From Phycisphaerae bacterium (GTDB lineage Bacteria > Planctomycetota > Phycisphaerae > UBA1845 > Fen-1342), in the NCBI GenBank assembly GCA_028277645.1, contig JANQFV010000062.1:1-64000 (forward strand): 64,000 nucleotides of DNA, given 5' to 3'. This document shows, piece by piece, positions 33,098-41,583 of this stretch; position 1 is the first letter of the stretch, and every line of letters begins with the position of its first letter. A program made the translations under genes and the position numbers. The notes under the pieces were generated by a model. That model was not told where the DNA came from and did not search any database. It saw nothing but the letters and a program-made list of their open reading frames with translations.

Positions 33098-34312
33098 ATG
33101 CCGCGAGATACGCTCCCACGACGTTACTTCGACAACGCCGCGACCAGCCATCCCAAGCCGTCCGGCGTGGCGCGAGCGGTGCAGAGGTACTTTGACGAGA
33201 TTCACGCCAGCGCGGGGCGCGGGGCCTACCGTGAGGCCGTTGCATCCGGCCACGTGCTCGACGGGGGTCGTGACGCACTGCGACGATTGTTCGGCTGTTC
33301 ACCCGCCGACCACGTCATTTTTTCACTGAATGGCACCGACGCATTGAATCTGGCGATCAAGAGCGTGCTGCGACCAGGCGATCATGCCGTCACGACTGAC
33401 ATGGATCACAACTCCGTCCTGCGACCGCTGGCAGCGCTGGCGGGACGAGACAACGTGGCGTGGACCAGTGTCAAGGCCGATCTGCGCACGACTCGCGTTT
33501 GCCCTGACGACATCGTCGCGGCACTGAGGCCGAATACACGGCTTGTCGCGGTGAACCACGCCAGCAACGTCACCGGCGTGATTCAGCCGATCGACGTCAT
33601 TGCCGAGACTTGCCGGGAACGTGGCATCCTGTTCCTGGTTGACGCGGCGCAGACCGCTGGGCACGTGCCACTGGATTTCGGGGCGTTGCCGGTCGATCTG
33701 CTTGCATTTCCGGGACACAAGGGATTGCTCGGTCCGCTGGGCACCGGCGCGCTGCTGATCCGTGCGGGTGTCGAGGAGCACATGCAGACCGTGCGGGAGG
33801 GCGGCACCGGCTCGGAGAGTGAGCGCCCCGTACAGCCCGACGCGCTGCCGGACCGCTTTGAGGCCGGCAGCCACAACGCCATTGGAATCGCGGGTTTGCT
33901 CGCCGGCGTCGAGTGGATCCTGGAGCGCGGCGTCGAGCAGCTTCGCGCGCATGAGGTGCAGCTTTGCGGACGTATGCAAGAGGGGCTCGCGGCGTGCCAC
34001 GATGTACGTGTCTTCGGCCCGACAGACCTCGATCACCGCGTCGGCGTGTTCAGCGTGCGGGTTGACGGTTTTGAGCCGGCTGAGATATCGGCATTGTTCG
34101 AACAGCGCTTCGGCGTTCTGAGTCGCAGCGGCTTGCACTGTGCGCCGCTTGCTCACCAGACGATCGGCACGCTCGACGACGGTGGCACGACGCGGCTCTC
34201 GTTCGGACCGTTCCTGACCGACGCTGACGTTGACGTGGCGCTTGCCGCTCTGGCCGAACTGGCGCGCGGGACCGTGCCGGCCTGTGGGGCGCGGGCGGTG
34301 CCGGTCAGCTAA
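33098..34312 (+). CDS. Cysteine desulfurase-like class V aminotransferase
   Basis: 404 aa from the ATG at 33098; a GTG two codons earlier touches the previous stop codon. PLP enzyme of fold type I. 'YFDNAATSHPKPSGVARAVQRYF' at the N-terminus, 'NGTDALNLAIKSVL' (cofactor phosphate), 'VNHASNVTGVIQPI', 'LVDAAQTAGHVPLDF' (cofactor Asp/Gln) and 'LAFPGHKGLLGPLGTGALLI' with the PLP Lys. 'LSRSGLHCAPLAH' holds a Cys placed like the catalytic loop Cys of group II enzymes. It belongs to the TIGR01977-like branch rather than classic IscS or SufS. It probably mobilises sulfur from cysteine; no Fe-S assembly gene is adjacent. Confidence 0.85.
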   Translation: MPRDTLPRRYFDNAATSHPKPSGVARAVQRYFDEIHASAGRGAYREAVASGHVLDGGRDALRRLFGCSPADHVIFSLNGTDALNLAIKSVLRPGDHAVTTDMDHNSVLRPLAALAGRDNVAWTSVKADLRTTRVCPDDIVAALRPNTRLVAVNHASNVTGVIQPIDVIAETCRERGILFLVDAAQTAGHVPLDFGALPVDLLAFPGHKGLLGPLGTGALLIRAGVEEHMQTVREGGTGSESERPVQPDALPDRFEAGSHNAIGIAGLLAGVEWILERGVEQLRAHEVQLCGRMQEGLAACHDVRVFGPTDLDHRVGVFSVRVDGFEPAEISALFEQRFGVLSRSGLHCAPLAHQTIGTLDDGGTTRLSFGPFLTDADVDVALAALAELARGTVPACGARAVPVS

Positions 34313-34328
34313 CCGGGAGGCGTCGTGC

Positions 34329-34357
34329 TTGTCAGATTGATCGGCGCAAGGTCTAAT
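34329..34357 (+). promoter_or_regulatory. Sigma70-like promoter for the inositol-phosphate synthase gene
   Basis: TTGTCA (34329-34334), a 17-bp spacer and TCTAAT (34352-34357), each 5/6 to consensus. Transcription would start near 34364, giving a leader of roughly 48 nt with TGGAGG ahead of the GTG at 34412. Confidence 0.55.
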
Positions 34358-34411
34358 GTTCGTGATTTGATAAGGCTCCGTTTGTAACGTCTTAGGATCT
34401 GGAGGCTCAGC

Positions 34412-35497
34412 GTGCCGGAGATCAGGCTGGCTATTGCCGGCGTCGGGAATTGTGCCAGCTCGCTGGTGCAGGGGCTGGCCTATTACGCGACATCCGGCCC
34501 CACACGCTCTGCGGGGATCCTCCACGAATCGCTCGGGGGCTATCGGCTAAGTGACATCCGCGTGGTCGCAGCTTTCGATGTCGATCGGCGTAAGGTTGGC
34601 CGACTGCTGCACGAGGCGATCTTCGCGCCGCCGAATTGCACTACGCGTTTTCAGGACGAGCTGCCGGATTCGAGCGTGACTGTGCTGATGGCGCCCGTAC
34701 ACGACGGTGTCGCCGCCCATATGGACGAGTATCCGGACGACAAGGCCTTCCGCGTGGCGGACGCGTCGCCGGTGGACGTCACCCAGACGCTGCGCGACAC
34801 ACAGGCCGACGTGCTGATCTGCTACATGCCGGTTGGGTCGGAACAGGCCGTGCGGCACTACGCGCGGGCGTGCCTCGATGCCGGCGTCGCAATGGTCAAT
34901 TGCGAGCCGGTGTTTATCGCGTCGCACCCGGAATGGGCCGACGAGTTCGCCCAGGCCAACTTGCCGATTGTCGGCGATGACATCAAGAGCCAGTTCGGCG
35001 CGACGATCGTGCATCGCATGTTGACGCGGCTGATGGGCGACCGCGGCGTGGCGCTCGACCGCACGTACCAGCTCAACACCGGCGGCAACACCGATTTTCT
35101 CAACATGCTCGAACGCTCGCGCCTGCGATTCAAGAAGATCTCGAAGACTGAGGCGGTGCAGTCGCAGCTCGACGAGCCGCTCGACGACGATGCGATCTAC
35201 GTCGGCCCGTCGGATTTCGTCCCGTGGCAGAAAGACAACAAAGTCTGTTTCCTGCGGATGGAATGGCGCGGCTTCGGCGACGTGCCGATGAACCTCGAAC
35301 TGCGCCTGAGCGTCGAGGATTCCCCCAACAGCGCCGGTATGGCGATCGACGCCATCCGCTGCGCCAAGCTCGCCCGCGACCGCGGCATAGGCGGTCCGCT
35401 CGAGGCGGTCTCGGCGTTCACAATGAAACACCCGCCCAAACAGATGCGCGACAGCGAGGCGCGGGAAGCGCTGGAGCGGTGGATTTTGGGGGAGTAG
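34412..35497 (+). CDS. ino1: Inositol-3-phosphate synthase
   Basis: 361 aa, GTG start with TGGAGG 8 nt upstream. It converts glucose 6-phosphate to 1D-myo-inositol 3-phosphate with NAD. The Rossmann start is 'IRLAIAGVGNCASSLVQGLAYY'; 'VVAAFDVDRRKVG', 'VNCEPVFIAS', 'IVGDDIKSQFGATIVHRMLT' and 'NTGGNTDFLNMLE' are the conserved core blocks, with the catalytic Lys in 'GDDIKSQ'. Size and motifs match the compact actinobacterial/archaeal form rather than the 500-residue eukaryotic one. The product may feed inositol lipids or compatible solutes; no such gene is adjacent. Confidence 0.95.
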   Translation: MPEIRLAIAGVGNCASSLVQGLAYYATSGPTRSAGILHESLGGYRLSDIRVVAAFDVDRRKVGRLLHEAIFAPPNCTTRFQDELPDSSVTVLMAPVHDGVAAHMDEYPDDKAFRVADASPVDVTQTLRDTQADVLICYMPVGSEQAVRHYARACLDAGVAMVNCEPVFIASHPEWADEFAQANLPIVGDDIKSQFGATIVHRMLTRLMGDRGVALDRTYQLNTGGNTDFLNMLERSRLRFKKISKTEAVQSQLDEPLDDDAIYVGPSDFVPWQKDNKVCFLRMEWRGFGDVPMNLELRLSVEDSPNSAGMAIDAIRCAKLARDRGIGGPLEAVSAFTMKHPPKQMRDSEAREALERWILGE

Positions 35498-35584
35498 GCG
35501 GGCTGCTGCGAACGCGGACTAAAGAAGTGGTGGGGTTCGGATGAGTAGGCGGAGTTTGGCAAGGTCATGTGAACTGGGTACGCC

Positions 35585-36460
35585 GTGAGTTGGTTGCTAT
35601 TCCTCGATGAGAGTGGACATGACCACCGCACGATGCCGTACGAGGTGCGCGGGGGCGTTGCGTTGCACGCGGGGGAAGTGTGGCCGTTCGTACAGGATGT
35701 TCAGGAGCTTGAGCGTTCGTCTTTCGGAACGGCCTTGCACGAGTTTCGCAAAGAGCTCAAAGGGTGCAAGCTGCTGGGCAAGGACCGGTTCAAGTGGGCA
35801 GGGCAGGCAGAGCGGATGAGAGACGAGCTGCGCCGCAAGCACTGTCGCGCGTTTTTGACACGAGGCTTGGAGAAGAAGAAACCGACACGCGACGAGTTCA
35901 CGGCGTACGGCCAAGCGTGTTTGGAGATGGCGCGGGGGATGTTCCGATTGATGCGGGACCACAAAGCCCGGCTGTTCGCAGCAGTGATCCCGCGCATCAC
36001 GAAACGGCCTACGACGATCGAAGCGGAAGAATACCTCCGCAAGGACCACGTATTTCTGCTACAACGGTTCTTCGACTTTCTTGAGCAAGAGCGGCAGCAT
36101 GGCTTGCTCGTAATGGACGAAGCGGACAAGACCGCGGATCGGAGGTTCGTCCGACGGTTGGAGCGGTATTTCGTCAGGACGCAGACAGGGCGCCAACGGG
36201 CTGTGTGGATTGTGCCCACGCCGTTCTTCGTTTCGTCGGACATGACGTATCCTGTTCAAGCGGCGGATCTGGCAATCTACTGCGTGAATTGGGGCTTTCG
36301 CCGGGTACGCGAAATGGATGCAGCAACGCGGGCTGACATCGCCGAGGAGTTCGAGGCATCGCTCAGCGAACTGCAGTTTGACGGAGACGCTTATCGCGAC
36401 GGGGAGGTCTACAGGGAGTTTGGCATCGTGTACGTGCCCGATCCGTACACGTCACGATAG
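35585..36460 (+). CDS. DUF3800 domain protein
   Basis: 291 aa from a GTG; ribosome site weak. The DUF3800 marks are 'LLFLDESGHD' at the N-terminus, 'HGLLVMDEADKTADRRFVRRL' in the middle and 'YPVQAADLAIYCVNWGF' near the C-terminus, a set of acidic residues in an RNase H-like arrangement. Proteins of this family are often encoded singly and sometimes near mobile or defence genes, but their biochemical role is not established. Here no mobile-element gene is adjacent; a 346-bp unexplained gap follows. Confidence 0.8.
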   Translation: MSWLLFLDESGHDHRTMPYEVRGGVALHAGEVWPFVQDVQELERSSFGTALHEFRKELKGCKLLGKDRFKWAGQAERMRDELRRKHCRAFLTRGLEKKKPTRDEFTAYGQACLEMARGMFRLMRDHKARLFAAVIPRITKRPTTIEAEEYLRKDHVFLLQRFFDFLEQERQHGLLVMDEADKTADRRFVRRLERYFVRTQTGRQRAVWIVPTPFFVSSDMTYPVQAADLAIYCVNWGFRRVREMDAATRADIAEEFEASLSELQFDGDAYRDGEVYREFGIVYVPDPYTSR

Positions 36461-36806
36461 GCGCATTGAAAAAGGAGGCAACGCCGTTGGGGCCACCCGA
36501 AAGCAACCCCGAGGCCGAGCCTCCAAATGGAGTATCGTCTGGGTTTCCACCAAAGTCAAGTATTGCGGCGACATGCGACAACGGGACAGCAGATCCATAG
36601 CGTCCGAGTATGTGCCGAGCCTTCTTGAATACGGCTGTTGGAGTTGCTGCCGAACCGGGGCCCGACCCGATTCTTCGCCCCCTGTGCCGATCTGGCGAAA
36701 ACACACGCGAATAGCGACCGATCCAGGCTGCCGGGCCGTAGCTGCACCGAGGAAGCGGTGGGCGTCTTGAACTCCTCGATAGACCCGCACCAGGTGACCA
36801 CACCTG
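36461..36806. other. Intergenic stretch without supported gene
   Basis: Overlapping ORFs exist on both strands, but none has a ribosome site or a recognisable product, and they conflict with each other. A minus-frame phrase 'AVPLSHVAAILDFGGNPDDTPFGG' looks protein-like and might be a remnant of a secreted gene; this is not enough for a call. Confidence 0.4.
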
Positions 36807-37292
36807 TCAGGTCTTCTTCGATTCCAACCGGCTGCTGTGCTCGTGGATCATCTGCCAACGGTCGGCGACCTTCTCAAACACGAACGTTGACCGGATCGTT
36901 CGGCGGAACTTCCCACGCTCTTCGGTCAGCGTGCCTCCGAGGCTAATGCGACAGGTCACCCAGGCTGCATCGCCTTCGCATCGAACGTGGACCTTCGTGG
37001 CCTTGGCGGCGAACGACTCGAAGTCAGCCTCGATCTCACGCACGCCCACCTTCATGGCCTGCACCACTGCTTCCCGGCCGCGGTAGGTTTCCCCGTTGGA
37101 CCAGAACGCCAGGATGTCGATCGCGAAGAGCTGGGGATCGATCGGCTTCGGGTCGGGGTAGGCGACGGTGGCCAGATACTCGTTCAACGCCGCGCGCAAC
37201 GCAGCGTCGTCGTCGCCCACCAGCGGCGAAGCACCCGATACGAGAATGACGCATGTGATGGCGACCGCCGCCAGGCTCAAGACTCGAAGCAT
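36807..37292 (-). CDS. Secreted SnoaL-like / DUF4440-type (NTF2 fold) protein
   Basis: 161 aa from the ATG at 37290-37292, with AGGAGAG upstream; the track adds 23 residues. Signal peptide 'VLSLAAVAITCVILVSGASP'. The mature domain follows the NTF2-like pattern: 'DAALRAALNEYLATVAYP', 'DILAFWSNGETYRGREAVVQAMK', and the final strands 'RTIRSTFVFEKVADRWQMIHEHSS' ending in the typical 'W.ivh.H.S'. Such small cone-shaped domains bind ligands or catalyse isomerisations; function here is unknown. Stands alone between unrelated genes. Confidence 0.75.
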   Translation of the reverse strand: MLRVLSLAAVAITCVILVSGASPLVGDDDAALRAALNEYLATVAYPDPKPIDPQLFAIDILAFWSNGETYRGREAVVQAMKVGVREIEADFESFAAKATKVHVRCEGDAAWVTCRISLGGTLTEERGKFRRTIRSTFVFEKVADRWQMIHEHSSRLESKKT

Positions 37293-37482
37293 GTCGTCTC
37301 TCCTGTGATTCTGCATTCCCCACGGTGACCAGATTCTACCGTGACGGATCTCCAGAATCACTAACGGGTGGCAGGCATCACGTCCCGTCGCCGCGCGGCG
37401 GAATGATGGCGGGGCTTTGGCTTGCTACTTACTTCGGCGGGGACTTCCGGGAACGCCGTAGAATGTGCGCAGGTGGTGTGCG

Positions 37483-37581
37483 ATGTGGCTTGGTGATTTC
37501 AGGTCAAATGCCGCACGGAGATTGGCACTGGCGGCGTCCGTCGGCCTCGCGCTGTACTTCGCACTATCGTCGCTGATTTGA
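37483..37581 (+). CDS. Candidate 32-residue single-helix membrane peptide
   Basis: Too short for the ORF track. ATG GTG-rich context with AGGTGG about 8 nt upstream opens a 32-codon frame: a short basic N-terminus ('WLGDFRSNAARR') followed by one hydrophobic helix ('LALAASVGLALYFALSSLI') up to TGA. It lies 21 bp before the next small membrane ORF. Positive-inside topology is sensible for a membrane peptide, but no homology can be claimed. Confidence 0.35.
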   Translation: MWLGDFRSNAARRLALAASVGLALYFALSSLI

Positions 37582-37602
37582 GACTGGGCCTTAGTTATCT
37601 CC

Positions 37603-37887
37603 ATGCGCGACCCGAATCCGCCGTACGGTTAGATTCTCGTGGGTGGCGGACCGGCCGTGGCGCTCCTGGTGGCGTTACTACTGGCCGGCTGGATGGCGTG
37701 GCGTCGCTGGCGTGTGTCTGTGATCGTGATGCTGGCGGGATCAGCGGTCGCGGTGGCGCTGTTTACCTACGACGCGGCAACGCACAATTGGCAGTTGCAC
37801 GCGGAGCGGTACAACGTGCAACATAGCGAGAAGACGTTCTATTACTTCACCTGGTGGTGGTACGACCAGCGCTGGTTGGGTCAGTAA
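37603..37887 (+). pseudogene. Small two-helix membrane protein with in-frame TAG near its start
   Basis: From the ATG at 37603 the frame reads MRDPNPPYG, then TAG at 37630-37632, then continues for 85 codons to a stop at 37887. The part after the TAG encodes two hydrophobic helices ('AVALLVALLLAGWMAW', 'VSVIVMLAGSAVAVALFTY') and an aromatic tail ('TFYYFTWWWYDQRW'). The track's ORF begins at the GTG 37639, which has no ribosome site. A TGG-to-TAG change after 'PPYG' would explain it; alternatively the GTG is the true start and the gene is intact. Function unknown. Confidence 0.4.
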
Positions 37888-38006
37888 TATGCGTGCGCCC
37901 GAGCTGGGATCTCTCTTGTACCGGCCGATTCCTTGTCATACCGACGGTCATGTCCAGCGGCAGATGCACTCTGCGACTGCTGCCCCGTCGTGGCACGTAC
38001 GCCGTG

Positions 38007-39890
38007 CTACGTCACCAGCAACGCCACGAACGGATTGATGTCCTCAAATCCGACAGTGCCGTTGCCGTCGATGTCGCCGTTGGCGGACGGGCAATCCGGA
38101 TAGGCGATCCAGTACGCATCCGGGTCCGTCAAGCGCAGCACGAACGCGTTGATGTCGCCGAAGTTGACCGCACCATCGCAGTTCAGATCGCCGGCGAGCG
38201 CCTGTACGAAGTGCGCCGTTACGGACGCGTTGCCGGTCAGCGCGAGTGTTTCGGGATTCGTACCGCCGCTCAGGTCGCCGGACCAGTGACTGAACGTCCA
38301 GCCCGGGCCGGCGTGCGCCGTGAGGTCCACGTTGGAGCCGTAGGTGTACGTCGGCTGATCCGGGTTCTTCGTCACAGAGCCATTGCCAACGACGGTCACG
38401 GTCAAAGCGTACTGGTCTTCGGTGAAGTGCGCCGTGACGGACATGTCGGCGGTCACCGTGAGCGAATCGGGGTTCGTCGACCCGCCCAGGTCGCCGGACC
38501 AATGGTCGAAGGTCCAGCCCACATCCGCGACGGCGGTGAGATCGACGGTCTCACCGTAGGTGTAACTGGCCTGGTTCGGGTCGAGCGCCACCGAGCCGTT
38601 GCCGGCCGTGAGCACGGTCAGCGTGTACTGGTCTTCTGTGAAGTGTGCGGTCACCGACATGTTGCCCGTGACGGTAATCGAGTCCGGATTGGTGCTGCCG
38701 GTCAGATCGCCGGTCCAGTGGCTGAATGTCCAGCCCGGATCGGCGACCGCCGTCAGATCGACAACCGCGCCATACGCGTACGTCGCCTGATCTGGATCCT
38801 TGGTTACCGAACCGCTGCCGACGGTCGTCACGGTTAGCGCGTATTCCGCCGGTCCGCCCGGGGCCAGGAGATCCACGACCAGCGGCAGGTGGTCGTAGTA
38901 GCCGGAACCGGTGTCGAGCACGACGTCGTATGTCTGGAGCCCTGACGCGGCCAGATCGGCGGGGCTCATCGCCACGGTGTTGAGCACAAAGCTGTTGTCA
39001 ACCGTGATCGTGCTGTCGGTGAAGATGACGCGGTCGAGCGCGCCGGGATTGTACTGACTCGAGTCGTTGCGCCACGTGTAGAAGTCCGGCCCTAAACCGT
39101 TGTGCAGCGGCAGCGCGTCAGTATTGTTGGTGTCGTCCCAGTCAGGCGCTAGGTCCGGTCCATAAGTACCCTCGTCGACGATATCGCCCGTGAGGAGCGT
39201 GGTCAGTTGGTATGCGGGGTCGGTGTCGTAGACGTTCAGATCTCCGAGCACGATGATCGGCGTGTTGCTCGGCAGGTCGACATACCCGCCGGCGGTCTTA
39301 AGGTCGCCGATCCAATGAACGATGGCGTCTGCGTGCTGTTGTCGGCGGCTGATGTTGCTGCTGCCGCCGCCCGCCTTGAAGTGCGCGTTCATCAGATACA
39401 GATCGTACGTGTAGTTGGTATCCGGCAGATCGACGAGCGCCATGGCCTGACCACGATTTGTTGTCGGAATCGTGTCGGTGGCGAGCATGGACAGGTCGTA
39501 GCGGGCGGCGATCACATTGTCCGAGCCACTATGGGCGCGCCACGTGTTGCCGCCCTCCAGCGGCAGGACGGCATCAAGAATGTCAGCCACGTCCTGTGGA
39601 TCACGGTCGGAATTGATTTCCTGGAGGCAGACGATGTCGGGGTCGACGGCTGTGACGATGCGCACGAATTCGTCCGACATGTCATACGCGCGCCACGGGT
39701 GGTTGTCCGGATCACCATTCTCGAAGATGGCGTCCCAATTAACGTTGTAGCACAGAATGCGAATGTGCTGAGGCGAGGGTCGCTGCATGAAGTCCGGCAG
39801 GTCGGCAAGCGTCGATCCGATACCGAATCCGCTGAGCAGCGCCGCGCAGCAGGCGAGACGCGAGACCGTCCGAGGATAAGCTGGGCGCAT
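38007..39890 (-). CDS. Secreted endonuclease/exonuclease/phosphatase with InlB-like repeats and dockerin-like tail
   Basis: 627 aa from the ATG at 39888-39890, with AGGAG upstream; the track adds 61 residues. After a signal peptide ('LACCAALLSGFGIGSTLA') comes an EEP domain: 'IRILCYNVNWD', 'DPDIVCLQEINSD' (catalytic Glu), 'PIIVLGDLNVYDTD' (Asp/Asn) and 'SGYYDHLPLVVDLL' (terminal Asp-His). Then three tandem repeats of about 73 residues ('YALTV..VGSGSVTKDP', 'WTFSHWTGDL', 'SVTAHF') of the divergent InlB/Flg_new type. The end is a dockerin-like pair, 'GDLNCDGAVNFGDINAFV' and 'GDIDGNGTVGFEDINPFV'. It is an extracellular nuclease or phosphodiesterase candidate. Confidence 0.85.
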   Translation of the reverse strand: MRPAYPRTVSRLACCAALLSGFGIGSTLADLPDFMQRPSPQHIRILCYNVNWDAIFENGDPDNHPWRAYDMSDEFVRIVTAVDPDIVCLQEINSDRDPQDVADILDAVLPLEGGNTWRAHSGSDNVIAARYDLSMLATDTIPTTNRGQAMALVDLPDTNYTYDLYLMNAHFKAGGGSSNISRRQQHADAIVHWIGDLKTAGGYVDLPSNTPIIVLGDLNVYDTDPAYQLTTLLTGDIVDEGTYGPDLAPDWDDTNNTDALPLHNGLGPDFYTWRNDSSQYNPGALDRVIFTDSTITVDNSFVLNTVAMSPADLAASGLQTYDVVLDTGSGYYDHLPLVVDLLAPGGPAEYALTVTTVGSGSVTKDPDQATYAYGAVVDLTAVADPGWTFSHWTGDLTGSTNPDSITVTGNMSVTAHFTEDQYTLTVLTAGNGSVALDPNQASYTYGETVDLTAVADVGWTFDHWSGDLGGSTNPDSLTVTADMSVTAHFTEDQYALTVTVVGNGSVTKNPDQPTYTYGSNVDLTAHAGPGWTFSHWSGDLSGGTNPETLALTGNASVTAHFVQALAGDLNCDGAVNFGDINAFVLRLTDPDAYWIAYPDCPSANGDIDGNGTVGFEDINPFVALLVT

Positions 39891-40050
39891 CTTCCCTTCT
39901 CCTGTTCCTGTGCGGGCATCTTGCTGCGCACGACAGCCGTCGCTGTCAGATCGCAACGACCGTTGTCCATGACGCCATACTAGGCAATTCGTCCACGTGG
40001 CCCAAATGCGTCGCGCAAGAATAGGGCCCAGACGCTGCGTTTCCGGGCTG

Positions 40051-41436
40051 CTATCCCACCAACAGCGCCACAAACGGATTGATATCGCCGAAATCGAACG
40101 CCAGATCGCAGTTCAGGTCGCCGGGCTGGACGGGGTCGTCGCCGTAGGTGGCGATGTAGCCCGGTAAATCGACCAAGCCCTGGACGAAGGCGTTGATGTC
40201 CCCGAAGCCGACGACGCCGTCACGGTTGAGATCGCCCTTTTGCGGGCCGTCGGGCATGATCTTGTAGATCTCTCCGCCACGGTCGACGATGTACATCTCG
40301 CCCACACCGTCCTCACCGAACGACGTGATGTCGTTGATGACCAGGAACGTGGGCGGATCGAGCTCCGCCGTGCGGTCCTGCAGGTCGGCGATGCTCCCGT
40401 TGTCATAACGGAACGACCAGATCGTATCGGTGCAGTAGTCGGCGAAGAAGTACGTGCCCTGCAGGTCGCAGATCTGGGCACCGCGGTATACGTAACCGCC
40501 GGTGATCGAGCAGCCCTCGCTGTGGTCGTACTCGTGGACGGGGAATGTCATGGTGTTTGGATCGTCGCACCCCGTCAGCTCAAACGCGTGATTGCCCTCG
40601 TAGCAGTCCCAGCCGTAATTCTCACCGCCGGTGCTGCTGGCCGGCTGTACATTGACCTCTTCCCAGTCCCACTGCCCGACGTCGGCGATGTATAGGTCGC
40701 CGGTGAGCCGGTCGAAGCTGTTTCGCCAGGGGTTGCGCAGGCCGTAGGCCCAGATCTCGTCAAGGCCCGATACGCCGACGAACGGGTTGTCCGTCGGGAC
40801 GGCATAATTGCGGTCGGGGTCAGCCGGGAAGTCATCGCCGTCGACGTCGATGCGGAGCATCTTGCCGAGCAGGGTGTCGAGATCCTGGCCGGTTTCGTCC
40901 GGATCGCCGCCGCCACCGCCATCGCCGGATGCGATGTAGAGGTAGCCGTCCGGTCCGAAGTCGATCCAGCCGCCGTTGTGATTCGTGTCCGTTTGCGTGA
41001 AACCGATCACCGGTGTGACGGAGTTGGGATCGGCGACGTTGGGATCGACCGAGACCGTGTAGCGCTGCACGACGGTGTCGCCGGCGCTATCCGTATGGTT
41101 GACGAAGAAATAGCCGTTGGTGGCGTAATCGGGATGAAACGCGAGTCCCAGTAAGCCGCGTTCACCGCCGGTCGTGATGCCGGAGATGGTGAGGAACGGC
41201 GTCAGGTTCACCGTCTGCGTGACCAGATTCAGGATCTTGATCCGCGCGGTGCCGCCTGCGCCCTGCTCGACGATGAACAGGCGCTCGGCGTCACCGGCGG
41301 GGGCGGTGACGTAGAGCGGTTGTGCGAGGGCAGTCGCCACGCGCGTCGTGGTCAGCGGGGTCGCGCTATCGGCGTTTTCAACGCAGCCCAGGTAAACGAT
41401 AGCGAACAAAGCGATTATCAGCCGGCCGTTGTACAT
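40051..41436 (-). CDS. PQQ-type glucose/sorbosone dehydrogenase-like protein with dockerin-like tail
   Basis: 461 aa from the ATG at 41434-41436, with GGAG upstream; the track's 117 extra residues run into rsmG antisense. Signal region 'LIIALFAIVYLGC', possibly a lipobox. The six-bladed propeller shows 'GGERGLLGLAFHPDYATNGYFFVNHTD', 'NHNGGWIDFGPDGYLYIASGDGGG', 'IWAYGLRNPWRNSFDRLTGDLYIADVGQ' and 'ENYGWDCYEG', the standard soluble aldose/sorbosone dehydrogenase motifs. The tail has 'GDLNRDGVVGFGDINAFV' and 'GDLNCDLAFDFGDINPFV'. It likely oxidises a sugar outside the cytoplasm; cofactor use is by family analogy. Confidence 0.87.
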   Translation of the reverse strand: MYNGRLIIALFAIVYLGCVENADSATPLTTTRVATALAQPLYVTAPAGDAERLFIVEQGAGGTARIKILNLVTQTVNLTPFLTISGITTGGERGLLGLAFHPDYATNGYFFVNHTDSAGDTVVQRYTVSVDPNVADPNSVTPVIGFTQTDTNHNGGWIDFGPDGYLYIASGDGGGGGDPDETGQDLDTLLGKMLRIDVDGDDFPADPDRNYAVPTDNPFVGVSGLDEIWAYGLRNPWRNSFDRLTGDLYIADVGQWDWEEVNVQPASSTGGENYGWDCYEGNHAFELTGCDDPNTMTFPVHEYDHSEGCSITGGYVYRGAQICDLQGTYFFADYCTDTIWSFRYDNGSIADLQDRTAELDPPTFLVINDITSFGEDGVGEMYIVDRGGEIYKIMPDGPQKGDLNRDGVVGFGDINAFVQGLVDLPGYIATYGDDPVQPGDLNCDLAFDFGDINPFVALLVG

Positions 41437-41583
41437 GACGAGTCTCCGTCGTTTGAGAGGTCCCAACGCATCAGTTCGATCGCCGCGCCAGGGAATTGCC
41501 GGATTATAGACCCTGAATGCCGGGGATGCGCGCGAAAGTCGGCCTCCCATGACTGCGCGCGGTAACGTAGGATATCCGCCATC

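Noticed and set aside
33323-34525. 400-residue minus-strand ORF
   Set aside because: Antisense shadow of the cysteine desulfurase-like gene and the ino1 start.
34412-35497. ino1 with the UbiA gene as an inositol-phospholipid cassette
   Set aside because: They are 13 kb apart, on opposite strands, and no CDP-alcohol phosphatidyltransferase is present.
36363-36803. 146-residue minus ORF with phrase FGGNPDDTPFGG
   Set aside because: Overlaps the end of the DUF3800 gene, lacks a ribosome site and conflicts with other frames of equal merit.
35585-36806. DUF3800 gene plus unexplained gap as a defence island
   Set aside because: No restriction, toxin, retron, Cas or phage gene lies near; one orphan gene is not enough.
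37854-38837. 327-residue plus-strand ORF with repeated-looking text
   Set aside because: Antisense to the InlB-like repeats and dockerin tail of the EEP gene; the repetition is only the mirror of the real repeats.
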